This document shows, in pieces, positions 49,275-60,735 of a stretch of DNA of 64,000 bases (position 1 is the stretch's first letter; every line of letters begins with the position of its first letter). Both the position numbers and the translations under genes were made by a program. The stretch is from the NCBI GenBank assembly GCA_028871795.1, contig JAGWMG010000005.1, positions 124,001-188,000 of the forward strand, read 5' to 3'. The stretch comes from Alphaproteobacteria bacterium (GTDB lineage Bacteria > Pseudomonadota > Alphaproteobacteria > Micropepsales > Micropepsaceae). The notes under the pieces were generated by a model, which did not search any database, had not been told where the DNA came from, and saw only the letters and a program-made list of their open reading frames with translations.

Positions 49275-50435
49275 ATGCCTTGGAGCAATCCCAGCGGGAG
49301 CAACGGCCAGCCTCCCAAGGGACCCTGGGGACAGGGATCTTCCGGGGGCGGCATGCGCCCCCCCGATTTGGAGAGTCTTCTGCGCCGCGTCCGGGACGAA
49401 TTGCGCCGCTATCTGCCCGCCGGCGGGCTGGGCCCCGGCGGCTGGTCGGTCGCGGGTTTGGCGATTCTGGGGCTGTGGCTGCTCTCCGGCTTCTATATTG
49501 TCGGCCCGTCGGAGAAGGGCGTGGTGCTGCGCTTCGGCAAGTTTGTCGGCCATACCGAGTCGGGCATCAACTACCATCTGCCGTGGCCGATCGAGACCGC
49601 CTACACGCCCGAGGTGACGCGCCAGCAGCAGATCAACATCGGCTACAAGCCGTCCAGCGATGCCAACGCCACAACGGCGAACGAGGACATTCCCGACGAA
49701 AGCCTGATGTTGACGGGCGACGAGAACATCGTCGACCTGCACTTCACCGTCTATTGGCAGATCAAGGACGCCAACGCCTATCTGTTCAACGTCGAGAAGC
49801 CCTCGGACACCATCAAGGCGGTGGCCGAAAGCGCGATGCGCGAAGTGGTCGGCCAGGAGCGCATGGAACTGATCCTGACCTCCGACCGCGAGCTGATCCA
49901 GCTCAAGGTCAAGCGGCTGATGCAGAAAACGCTCGATACCTACGACGCCGGCATCTGGGTGACCGACGTCAAGATGCAGGACGCCAGGCCGCCCGACGAG
50001 GTGCGCGACGCCTATCTCGACGTGCAAAGAGCGCTCGCCGATCAGGACAAGAAACGCAACGAAGCGGAGGCCTACGCCAACCGGATCATTCCCCAGGCGC
50101 GCGGCGAGGCCGCCCAGATCGTGCAGGACGCCGAGGCCTACCGCCAGCAGGTCATCGCCGAGGCTTCGGGCAGCGCCAAGCGCTTCCTCTCGGTCTATCA
50201 GGAATACAAGAAGGCGCCCGAGGTAACGCGCCAGCGCATCTATCTGGAAACGATGACCCAGGTGCTGGCGCCGATGAACAAGGTGATCGTGGACGACGCG
50301 GCGAAGGGCGTGGTGCCGTACTTCCAGCTTCCGCCGCTGCAGAAGACGCTGCCGGCGCAGACGCGCGCGCCGCAAGCCTCGGCGGGCAACGACCAGTCGT
50401 CCGCGCCCGTCCCCGATCAGGGGGGCGCCCAATGA
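49275..50435 (+). CDS. hflK: FtsH modulator HflK
   Basis: HflK forms with HflC a cage around the FtsH protease in the inner membrane and limits its action. The 386-residue protein starts with a Gly/Pro-rich cytoplasmic tail (residues 1-40), a membrane segment at about 58-75 (GLAILGLWLLSGFYIVG), and a SPFH domain beginning SEKGVVLRFGKFVGHTESGINYHLPWP. A charged coiled coil with NEAEAYANRIIPQARGEAAQ follows. The start ATG at 49275 is the first with protein-like sequence after it. A four-base overlap joins it to hflC. Confidence 0.93.
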   Translation: MPWSNPSGSNGQPPKGPWGQGSSGGGMRPPDLESLLRRVRDELRRYLPAGGLGPGGWSVAGLAILGLWLLSGFYIVGPSEKGVVLRFGKFVGHTESGINYHLPWPIETAYTPEVTRQQQINIGYKPSSDANATTANEDIPDESLMLTGDENIVDLHFTVYWQIKDANAYLFNVEKPSDTIKAVAESAMREVVGQERMELILTSDRELIQLKVKRLMQKTLDTYDAGIWVTDVKMQDARPPDEVRDAYLDVQRALADQDKKRNEAEAYANRIIPQARGEAAQIVQDAEAYRQQVIAEASGSAKRFLSVYQEYKKAPEVTRQRIYLETMTQVLAPMNKVIVDDAAKGVVPYFQLPPLQKTLPAQTRAPQASAGNDQSSAPVPDQGGAQ

Positions 50436-51319
50436 ACCGCAGAGTTGGCATTGCGGCCGCCGTCTCCGCCTTGTTCGTACTGGGCGTGCTGTTCTCCTGC
50501 GTCTACACGATCTATCAGACGCAGCAGGCGCTGATCGTGCAGTTCGGCCAGCCCAAGGCGATCGTTCGCGACCCCGGCCTGCATTTCAAGCTGCCCTACC
50601 AGCAGGTCAACTATTTCGACCGCAGGCTGCTCGACCTCGATGCCAAGAGCGAGGAAGTGATCGCCCAGGACAAGAAGCGCATCCAGGTGGACGCCTTCGC
50701 CCGTTGGCGCATCGTCGACCCGCTGTTGTTCTACCAGACGCAGTACAGCCAGGATCAGGCGATCGCGCGGCTGACCCCGATCCTGTCGTCCAACATCCGC
50801 CGGGTGCTGGGTTCGCAGAATTTCGCCGCCATGCTGTCGGCGCGCCGCTCCGAGCTAATGCACGACATCCGAGACAACATGAACGCGGACGTGAAGGGAT
50901 TCGGCATCGTCGTCGTCGATGTGCGCATCAGCAAGGCGGACCTGCCGCCGGAGAACAGCCGCGCGATCTATCAGCGTATGCAGAAGGAGCGCCAGCGCGA
51001 AGCCGCCGAGTTTCGCGCCGAAGGCGACGAGACCGCCCAGCGCATCCGCGCCCGCGCCGAACGCGAAGCGATTGTGATCAAGGCCGAAGCGACGCGCGAA
51101 TCCTCGATCCTGCGCGGCGAAGGCGACGCGGAGAAAACCCGCGTACTGGGCGAAGCCTACAGCCAGGACCCCAATTTCTTCGCCTTCTACCGCTCCATGA
51201 TGGCCTATCAGGACACTTTCGCCGACGGCAGCGGGACGGTGGTGCTGTCGCCTTCGAGCGACTTTCTCAAATATTTCGGCGAGGGCCCGGGCGCATCCGG
51301 CCCAGCGAAGCGGAAATAG
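50432..51319 (+). CDS. hflC: FtsH modulator HflC
   Basis: HflC is the partner of HflK. The 295 residues have one N-terminal membrane segment (VSALFVLGVLFSCVYTIYQT), then the SPFH domain with QQALIVQFGQPKAIVRDPGLHFKLP and DARARWRI-type strands (AFARWRIVDPLLFY), and a coiled coil with ERQREAAEFRAEGDETAQRIRARAEREAIVI. The C-terminus VLSPSSDFLKYF is conserved. Its ATG overlaps the hflK stop. The Do-type protease gene lies downstream, a common neighbour in alphaproteobacteria. Confidence 0.94.
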   Translation: MNRRVGIAAAVSALFVLGVLFSCVYTIYQTQQALIVQFGQPKAIVRDPGLHFKLPYQQVNYFDRRLLDLDAKSEEVIAQDKKRIQVDAFARWRIVDPLLFYQTQYSQDQAIARLTPILSSNIRRVLGSQNFAAMLSARRSELMHDIRDNMNADVKGFGIVVVDVRISKADLPPENSRAIYQRMQKERQREAAEFRAEGDETAQRIRARAEREAIVIKAEATRESSILRGEGDAEKTRVLGEAYSQDPNFFAFYRSMMAYQDTFADGSGTVVLSPSSDFLKYFGEGPGASGPAKRK

Positions 51320-51510
51320 GCTTTCCTTTTCCTCTCCGCTTATCCCGGCCATTTTCCCTGATTCGACAAACGCTTAGCCCTCTTTATCCCGCCTCGCCGA
51401 AGCGGCTGTATAATGCGTGTGTGGTCCCGTTCCGCCCGGCCGTTGACGACAAAGCAGGGGGTATCCCCCCTCGAAGGCCGAAAACAACCTCAAGGTAAAA
51501 ACATAATGAA

Positions 51511-51708
51511 ATGAACAAGTTACCGAAACGGCCGATGCTGCGGACCAAGAACCGCGGCGGGGCGCCGAAGGGCAACCGCAATGCCTACAAAACCGGCCTT
51601 CACACCGGCGAGATGACCGCGCGCCACGCCAAGGTCCGGCACCTCGTGCGCCATGCCCGGCAAGTCATTGCGCTCGCGCTCGGCGGAAATGCCTCAGGTC
51701 AAATATAA
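51511..51708 (+). CDS. Small basic protein with a GAPKGNRNAYKTG motif
   Basis: The 65-residue product is strongly basic (many Arg, Lys and His) and contains RTKNRGGAPKGNRNAYKTGLHT near residue 11. Small alphaproteobacterial proteins of unknown function carry this kind of Gly-Ala-Pro-Lys-Gly-Asn motif, which is also seen at the start of phage terminase small subunits. It may bind nucleic acid, but that is a guess. A TATAAT at 51409-51414 could be its -10, with a weak -35. A GGGGG/CCCCC hairpin (about 51456-51469) and an ATGAAATGA mini-frame lie in the leader. Confidence 0.55.
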   Translation: MNKLPKRPMLRTKNRGGAPKGNRNAYKTGLHTGEMTARHAKVRHLVRHARQVIALALGGNASGQI

Positions 51709-51738
51709 GTCGTCCACCCTCTTTGCTTCACAATCGAT

Positions 51739-53205
51739 ATGCATATGCTGGCCAAAATTCCCTTTCTTGCGTCGGACTCGATGGGTATGCGATCGTTCGG
51801 TTTGGCTGCCGTTTTGTGCGGTTCTCTTGCGTTTTCGGCGATGCCGGCGGCGGCGCGCGGCGCCCCGGATTCCTTCGCCGACCTCTCCGCCCAGCTGCTG
51901 CCGACGGTCGTCTACATCGCCACGACCCAGACGCTGAAGCCGAATCAGAAGATCGCCGTTCCCGACCTGCCGCCCGGTCTGCCGCTCGAGGACATGTTCA
52001 AGAACTTCCTCGGTCCCGGCCGCAACATCCCGCGCCACGTCACGTCGGTTGGCACGGGCTTCATCGTCGATCCGGGCGGGCTGATCGTCACCAACAACCA
52101 CGTGGTGGAAAACGCCGAGCAGATCGAAGTCACGCTCAACGACGGCACGACGCAGGTGGCCAAGCTGGTCGGCAAGGACGAGAAGACGGATCTGGCGCTC
52201 TTGAAGATCTCCGCGCGGAAACCGCTGCCCGCGGCGCATTTCGACGACTCCGACAAGGCCCGCATCGGTGATTGGGTGATCGCCATGGGCAATCCGTTCG
52301 GGCTGGGCTCGACCGTGACCGCCGGCATCATTTCGGCGCGCAATCGCGACATCGAGGCCGGACCGTACGACGACTACCTGCAGACCGACGCGCCGATCAA
52401 CAAAGGCAATTCCGGCGGTCCGCTGTTCGACATGAGCGGCGGGGTCGTGGGCGTGAACTCCGCGATCTTCTCGCCGTCGGGCGGATCGGTCGGCATCGCC
52501 TTTGCCATTCCGTCGAATATCGTGCGCCAGGTGATCGGCCAGCTTCGCCAGTACGGCACCGTGCGGCGCGGCTGGGTCGGCGTCCGCATCCAGCCGGTGA
52601 CGCAGGACATCGCCGAAGGCATGGGTTTGCCCTCCGCGGCGGGGGCGCTGGTGACCGAGGTCACGGCGAACGGACCCGCCGCCAAGGCCGGCATCCGCAA
52701 CGGCGACGTCATCACCACCTTCGACGGGCGCAAGGTCTCAGACCCGCGCGCCTTGTCGCGCATCGCCGCCGACACGCAGATCGGCAAGACGGTGAACGTC
52801 GATCTGCTGCGCAAGGGAAAGAGGGTGACGGCGCGGCTGACGGTCGTGCGCGCCAGCGACGGCGGCGCCCCCAAGCCTCCGCCGCCCGCCCCGGCCAAAC
52901 CAAAATCGAAGATGTCCCAGCTCGGCCTGTCGCTGTCGCCGCTCGACAACGACGCGCGCGCCGAATTCAAGCTGGCCGGCGGCGTGCAGGGTGTCGTCGT
53001 CACCGACGTGATCCCGGACAGCCTGGCGGCGGAGAAGAACCTTCAGGCGGGCGACGTCATCGTCTCGGTGCAGGACCAGCCCGTGCGCACGCCGGCCGAT
53101 TTCCAGAATCGCGTCGAGGCGGATGCCCGCGCCGGCAAGAAGGTCGAGATTCTGCTGATCAACCGCGCCGGCGCCTTGACCTTCGTGGCGCTGCGGCTGG
53201 GCTAA
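51739..53205 (+). CDS. Do/DegP-type periplasmic serine protease
   Basis: This trypsin-like protease with PDZ domains degrades or refolds damaged envelope proteins. The 488-residue precursor has a signal peptide (about residues 17-40, MRSFGLAAVLCGSLAFSAMPAAA). The catalytic triad is His121 (TNNHVV), Asp151 (TDLALLK) and Ser225 (GNSGGPLF). Two PDZ domains follow, at about 260-360 and 395-488, separated by a Pro/Lys linker (PPPPAPAKPKSK). The true start may be one of the later ATGs at 51781 or 51787, just before the signal peptide. The hflKC location is common for this family. It overlaps serB tail to tail by four bases. Confidence 0.92.
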   Translation: MHMLAKIPFLASDSMGMRSFGLAAVLCGSLAFSAMPAAARGAPDSFADLSAQLLPTVVYIATTQTLKPNQKIAVPDLPPGLPLEDMFKNFLGPGRNIPRHVTSVGTGFIVDPGGLIVTNNHVVENAEQIEVTLNDGTTQVAKLVGKDEKTDLALLKISARKPLPAAHFDDSDKARIGDWVIAMGNPFGLGSTVTAGIISARNRDIEAGPYDDYLQTDAPINKGNSGGPLFDMSGGVVGVNSAIFSPSGGSVGIAFAIPSNIVRQVIGQLRQYGTVRRGWVGVRIQPVTQDIAEGMGLPSAAGALVTEVTANGPAAKAGIRNGDVITTFDGRKVSDPRALSRIAADTQIGKTVNVDLLRKGKRVTARLTVVRASDGGAPKPPPPAPAKPKSKMSQLGLSLSPLDNDARAEFKLAGGVQGVVVTDVIPDSLAAEKNLQAGDVIVSVQDQPVRTPADFQNRVEADARAGKKVEILLINRAGALTFVALRLG

Positions 53206-54068
53206 AGCCGCACGATCTCGTCGTCGCGATAGCCTTGCAGATAGAGCAGCGCCGTCAGATCGTTGTGGACGATGCTGGCCCCGGCCGCAGCGGCCACGAC
53301 GGGCTTGGCGTGATAAGCGACGCCCAGCCCCGCGCGCCGGATCATCGACAGATCGTTGGCGCCGTCGCCCACGGCCAGAGCGTCGTCGGCCTGCAATCCG
53401 AACCGTGTCAGCGCGCGTTCCAGCGCCTGCAGTTTGGCTTCGCGCCCCAGGATCGGCTCGCGCACCTCTCCCGTCAGCGCCTTGCCGTCGTCGATCAGGA
53501 CGTTGGACTGATGCTCGTCGAAGCCCGCCGCCTCGGCGACGCGCGCCGTGAAGAAGGTGAACCCGCCCGAGACCAGGAGCGTGCGCGCACCGTTGGTCTT
53601 CATCGTGGCGACCAGTTCCCTGGCGCCGGGATTGAGGCGCACGCGCTCGCGCCAGACGCGCTCCAGCGCCTCGAGCGGCAGGCCCTTCAAGAGCCCGACG
53701 CGCTCGCGCAGGGCGCCCGCGAATTCGATCTCGCCCTTCATGGCGCGTTCGGTGATGGCGGAGATCTTCGCCTTCAGTCCGGCCATGTCGGCCAGCTCGT
53801 CCAGGCATTCGCAGGCGATGATCGTCGAGTCCATGTCGGCGACGAGTAGTTTCTTGCGGCGGTTCGCGGCAGGCATGATGTTGATGTCGGCGGTTTCCGC
53901 CGTGTCTCGTGCCTCGTCCAGCGTCGAGCGCGGATCGCCCGCGAACGGAATGTCGAAGGCGCGGCCTTGCGAAAGCCAATCGGCCTCGCCGATTATCCGC
54001 AGCCTGTCTGCCAGAAAACGCGCGTCTTCTGAGATAACGTTCAACACATGGGAGAATCGCTGTTCCAA
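53202..54068 (-). CDS. serB: Phosphoserine phosphatase
   Basis: SerB removes phosphate from O-phosphoserine in the last step of serine synthesis. The 288-residue HAD-family protein has the nucleophile motif VADMDSTIIACECLDELAD (about residue 75 on, with DMDST), the Ser motif LLVSGGFTFFTARVAE, and the Mg-binding GDGANDLSMIRRAGLGVAYHAKP. The start is a TTG at 54068; a GTG seven codons in is a plausible alternative. The start lies only 14 bp from the miaA start on the other strand, so its promoter must overlap miaA. Confidence 0.94.
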   Translation of the reverse strand: MEQRFSHVLNVISEDARFLADRLRIIGEADWLSQGRAFDIPFAGDPRSTLDEARDTAETADINIMPAANRRKKLLVADMDSTIIACECLDELADMAGLKAKISAITERAMKGEIEFAGALRERVGLLKGLPLEALERVWRERVRLNPGARELVATMKTNGARTLLVSGGFTFFTARVAEAAGFDEHQSNVLIDDGKALTGEVREPILGREAKLQALERALTRFGLQADDALAVGDGANDLSMIRRAGLGVAYHAKPVVAAAAGASIVHNDLTALLYLQGYRDDEIVRL

Positions 54069-54082
54069 ACGGAGCGCCTTCG

Positions 54083-54997
54083 ATGTCGGTAGATGCCGTG
54101 CTTATCGCAGGGCCTACCGCCAGCGGCAAGTCGGCCGCGGCCACAGCACTTGCCGAGGCTGTGGGCGGGGCCGTCGTCAATGCCGATTCCATGCAGGTGT
54201 ACCGCGAGGTCCGCATCCTCTCCGCGCGGCCGTCCGAAGAGGATATGGCGCGCGCGCCACATCTGCTTTACGGCCATGTCGGAGCGTCCGAGCGCTATTC
54301 CGTCGGCCGCTACCAAATCGACGCCGTCGCCGCCTTGGCGCAAGCCCGCGCGCAGGGCCGCGTCCCCATCTTCGTCGGCGGCACCGGACTCTACTTCGCC
54401 GCCTTGACCGACGGTCTCGCCGATATTCCTTCGGTTCCCGCTGCCGTGCGCGAGGAGGCGCGCGACAAGCTCGCCGCGCTCGGTGTCGCCGGTCTGCACG
54501 CGGAATTGGCGCGCCGCGATCCCGAGACGGCGGCGCAGTTGCGCCCGTCCGATCCGCAGCGGGTGCTGCGCGCCTACGAGGTGTACGAAGCCACCGGCCG
54601 TCCGTTGGCGAGCTGGCAGGGCGAAGCGGGCGTGCCGGTCCTGAAAGGACTGCGCCTGGCGAAGTTCGTCCTCGATCTGCCGCGGGCGTTGCTGCGCGAG
54701 CGGATCGAAACCAGGTTCCGGGCGATGCTGGCGGCGGGCGGGCGCGCCGAAGCGGCGGCTTTGAAAAGCCTCGATCCCGCGCTGCCGGCGGCGAAGATTC
54801 TCGGTCTGCGTCAGCTCTGGGCGCTGGACGACGGGCTGATGACCGAAGCCGACGCGGTGGCCGCCGCCGTCACCGCAACCCGGCAATTCGCCAAGCGCCA
54901 GGAGACTTGGTTCCGCCACCGGATGACCGATTGGCGAACGGTTGCGCTAACAGATTTTAGCAGTATAATTACGTTAGTACGAAAAAACTTCTCATAA
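54083..54997 (+). CDS. miaA: tRNA dimethylallyltransferase
   Basis: MiaA adds a dimethylallyl group to A37 of tRNAs that read codons beginning with U. The 304-residue protein has the P-loop IAGPTASGKSAAATALAE at about residues 8-25, the substrate motif NADSMQVYREV, and FVGGTGLYFAALTDGLADIP. The late RQFAKRQETWFRHR segment is diagnostic for the family. The start follows GGAG with eight-base spacing. The last 15 residues are encoded by an A/T-rich stretch that runs into the ilvB leader region. It is divergent from serB. Confidence 0.95.
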   Translation: MSVDAVLIAGPTASGKSAAATALAEAVGGAVVNADSMQVYREVRILSARPSEEDMARAPHLLYGHVGASERYSVGRYQIDAVAALAQARAQGRVPIFVGGTGLYFAALTDGLADIPSVPAAVREEARDKLAALGVAGLHAELARRDPETAAQLRPSDPQRVLRAYEVYEATGRPLASWQGEAGVPVLKGLRLAKFVLDLPRALLRERIETRFRAMLAAGGRAEAAALKSLDPALPAAKILGLRQLWALDDGLMTEADAVAAAVTATRQFAKRQETWFRHRMTDWRTVALTDFSSIITLVRKNFS

Positions 54998-55003
54998 AAT
55001 TTC

Positions 55004-55032
55004 TTGACGGCGATTTATCCGGTCCGTAAGTT
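55004..55032 (+). promoter_or_regulatory. Promoter of the ilvBN leader
   Basis: TTGACG at 55004-55009 and TAAGTT at 55027-55032 are separated by 17 bases. The -35 is near consensus and the -10 is weak. The predicted start, at about 55039, would place the leader peptide at the 5' end of the transcript. Confidence 0.55.
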
Positions 55033-55057
55033 GCCGGCCGTCAACCGAGGCAAAGCC

Positions 55058-55108
55058 TTGAAAACCGTGCTCGTACTTATTCGCAGGCCGCCATCCGGAC
55101 GGGGGTAA
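55058..55108 (+). CDS. ilvB leader peptide (attenuation)
   Basis: From a TTG preceded by CGAGG, the frame encodes the 16 residues MKTVLVLIRRPPSGRG and then TAA. The run Val-Leu-Val-Leu-Ile lists all three branched-chain amino acids, the end products of the pathway encoded just downstream. Ribosome stalling at these codons when charged tRNAs are scarce would alter folding of the following RNA. This is the classical logic of branched-chain operon leaders. The frame is too short for gene finders. Its position between a promoter and a terminator hairpin, all upstream of ilvB, supports it. Confidence 0.75.
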   Translation: MKTVLVLIRRPPSGRG

Positions 55109-55168
55109 CCCGTTTTCCGGTTGTGGCGGTCTGATGCGGACAGGGGCGGCAACGCCCCTTTCGCTTTT
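55090..55168 (+). terminator. Transcription attenuator of the ilvB operon
   Basis: GGGGCG at 55143-55148 pairs with CGCCCC at 55153-55158 around GCAA, followed by TTTCGCTTTT (55159-55168), an intrinsic terminator 26 bp before the ilvB start. An upstream hairpin, ACGGG/CCCGT flanked by CCGG/CCGG at about 55095-55120, overlaps the end of the leader peptide and is a candidate pause or competing structure. The switching is inferred, not shown. Confidence 0.65.
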
Positions 55169-55193
55169 CCGGCTCGCAGCGAAGGACGTCCCG

Positions 55194-58602
<3,409 letters not shown>

Positions 58603-58625
58603 GGCTTGTCGCGCGGGGGCGCGCC

Positions 58626-59303
58626 GTGAAGGACGTGGAAAAGTTCTTCCGGTATCTGTGGCGTTTCAATGCGGTCGCGATGGCCGTCATCGGACTTGGC
58701 GTCATCGTCGCCTTCGCCGGCTTTCTGCTCTCCGCGCTGTGGAGCGCGCCGCGGTCGGACCGCGCCGGTACATTCGTTGCGGTCCCCAAGAGCGCGCGGC
58801 ACGGCTACACTTACGGACTCGGAAACGACGCGTTCCGCCTGGCGGGGACCTCTGAAGAGGTCTTCGTTCTGGAGCGTTGGAAGGGCGACGACTCGCCGTC
58901 CGGCGCGCGGAATGTGAACTTGCTGGTCGTCAACGGCGACACGGCGGCGAGCCATTGGCTGTTCCGCGGCAACGCCCAATTGATCCTGTCGCGGGATGAA
59001 GTCCACGCCTCGGACATCGCGAATTACAACGCCTTGTCGCCGGTCACCGCGCTGGTTCTGACGGTCGCCGATGCCGGCACGGACGGCGCCGCCAAGGACC
59101 GGGAGTCGCTCTACTACTATCGCGTCGGCGGCGGGGACGCTGTCCGCTTTTTCACGGCCGACCGTATCCTGGCCGGCCGTCAGGCGGGCGCGGACAAATA
59201 TCTGGTGATCTACCAGGATGGCGGTGCGGCCGCCGCCGGGCTGTTCTCGACGTACGACTTCCGGCTGCTGGCGAAAAAGCCCGTGCCACAAATTCCCGAA
59301 TGA
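58626..59303 (+). CDS. Hypothetical membrane-anchored protein
   Basis: The 225-residue protein starts from a GTG and has one membrane segment at about residues 15-38 (NAVAMAVIGLGVIVAFAGFLLSAL). A soluble domain of about 185 residues, probably periplasmic, follows, with GYTYGLGNDAFRLAGTSEEVFVLERW, NLLVVNGDTAASHWLFRG and a C-terminal YDFRLLAKKPVPQIPE. Small beta-strand-rich stretches suggest a beta-fold. I recognise no named family. It begins 23 bp after ilvC and may be transcribed with it. Confidence 0.7.
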   Translation: MKDVEKFFRYLWRFNAVAMAVIGLGVIVAFAGFLLSALWSAPRSDRAGTFVAVPKSARHGYTYGLGNDAFRLAGTSEEVFVLERWKGDDSPSGARNVNLLVVNGDTAASHWLFRGNAQLILSRDEVHASDIANYNALSPVTALVLTVADAGTDGAAKDRESLYYYRVGGGDAVRFFTADRILAGRQAGADKYLVIYQDGGAAAAGLFSTYDFRLLAKKPVPQIPE

Positions 59304-59427
59304 TCCGCCGCTTTGCGACTCGAGCGCATTCTCGGCGAAAAAATTTCCAGCCTCCCCTTGAAGCGGCAAGGTCGAATGACCATTTCCCTTAAATCGGCGA
59401 AATTGCAGCTACCGAAGAAGGGAGGCC

Positions 59428-60726
59428 CTACGTCGGATTCTCCAGGCTGAAGGTCTCGCTTTCCTTGTCGTAGGAGAACAGTTCCGCGAAACGCGCCCAA
59501 CTGACGACCGCGCGTAGCGTCTCTTGGGAAGCCTCTTCGGTCATGTGGTCTTCGAGTTCGTCGATGAAGCGCCGCCGCGGCGCGGCGTGGTTGGTGCGCT
59601 CGTCCAGAACGCGGCGGATATGGCCGGCCAGGGGCACGTAACTCATCAGCGCGCGCGAGAAGATTTCCTTGCGCTCGTTGTTGTCGGCGTCGGCGAAACG
59701 CTTGCCCATGTGGGTCAGCTTGATGTCGCCGCCTTCCACGTCGCCCAGCCGCAGCAGCTGCAGTGCTTCGGCCACCGGGAACAGTTCGTCGATTTCGAGC
59801 TGCAGATCGGAGGCGATGTCGGGCAGGTCGGCCTTGCCATTGTAGGGCGCCGCGGCGACGGCCTCGATCAAGCCGGCGATGAGGCTGGAGGAGACGTGCG
59901 TCAGGGGGGCGTAGAGGTTGACCCCCGCCGTCGGCGCCTGACGGGGAACCCGCTCGACGCGCCGCGCCGTCATCTCGACATAGATGCGGTCGACGTAATC
60001 CTCGAAGGCGGGGTCGGTGCGCTCGCGCGGGCGCGGCGTGTCGATCTTGATCTCGGTGACCACGCGGCCGGGATTGGTGGAGAACAAAAGGACGCGGTCG
60101 CACATCTGCACCGCCTCCTCGATATTGTGGGTGACCAGGAGCACGCCTTTGATCGGCAGCTTCTTGTCCAGCCACAGGTCGATGAAATCGGTGCGCAAAT
60201 TCTCCGCCGTCAGGACGTCGAGCGCGGAGAACGGCTCGTCCATCAGAAGGATGTTGGGATGAACGACCAAGGCGCGGGCGAAACCGACGCGCTGGCGCAT
60301 GCCGCCGGAAAGTTCGCGCGGATAGGCGCTCTCGTAGCCGTCCAGGCCGATCAGGTCGATGGCCGCCAGCGCCCTGGTGCGGATTTCCTTCTCCGGCAGG
60401 TGCAAGGCTTCGAGCCCGATCTCCACGTTCTCCAGCACCGTCAGCCAGGGGAACAGCGCGAAGCTCTGGAACACCATGGCGACGCCGCCGGCCGGTCCGT
60501 CGATGGCCCGGCCCAGATAGGTCAGGGTGCCGCCTTGCGGCTTGGCCAGGCCGGCGATCAGGCGCAGCAAGGTCGATTTGCCCGAACCGGAACGTCCGAG
60601 CAGGCCCACGATCTCGCCTTCGCGCAGGGAAAGATCGACGCCGTCGAGCACCAGCAATTGGTCGCCGCCCGGCTTGGGAAACGTCCGCCGCACGTCGTGG
60701 ATTTCGAGAAGGGTCGCAGCTCCCAT
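59428..60726 (-). CDS. ABC transporter ATPase with C-terminal AAA-associated domain
   Basis: The 432-residue protein has the NBD of the nitrate/sulfonate/taurine class: Walker A in LLGRSGSGKSTLLRLIAGL at about residues 38-56, Q-loop MVFQSFALFPWLTVLENVE, signature ELSGGMRQRVGFARAL and Walker B ILLMDEPFSALD. Residues from about 280 carry the AAA-associated C-terminal domain, with SSLIAGLIEAVAAAPYNGKADLPDIASDL and GGDIKLTHMGKRFADADNNERK. It pairs with the fused permease gene 9 bp away. No solute-binding protein gene is in the window, so the substrate cannot be named. Confidence 0.9.
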   Translation of the reverse strand: MGAATLLEIHDVRRTFPKPGGDQLLVLDGVDLSLREGEIVGLLGRSGSGKSTLLRLIAGLAKPQGGTLTYLGRAIDGPAGGVAMVFQSFALFPWLTVLENVEIGLEALHLPEKEIRTRALAAIDLIGLDGYESAYPRELSGGMRQRVGFARALVVHPNILLMDEPFSALDVLTAENLRTDFIDLWLDKKLPIKGVLLVTHNIEEAVQMCDRVLLFSTNPGRVVTEIKIDTPRPRERTDPAFEDYVDRIYVEMTARRVERVPRQAPTAGVNLYAPLTHVSSSLIAGLIEAVAAAPYNGKADLPDIASDLQLEIDELFPVAEALQLLRLGDVEGGDIKLTHMGKRFADADNNERKEIFSRALMSYVPLAGHIRRVLDERTNHAAPRRRFIDELEDHMTEEASQETLRAVVSWARFAELFSYDKESETFSLENPT

Positions 60727-60735
60727 CGGGTTCTC

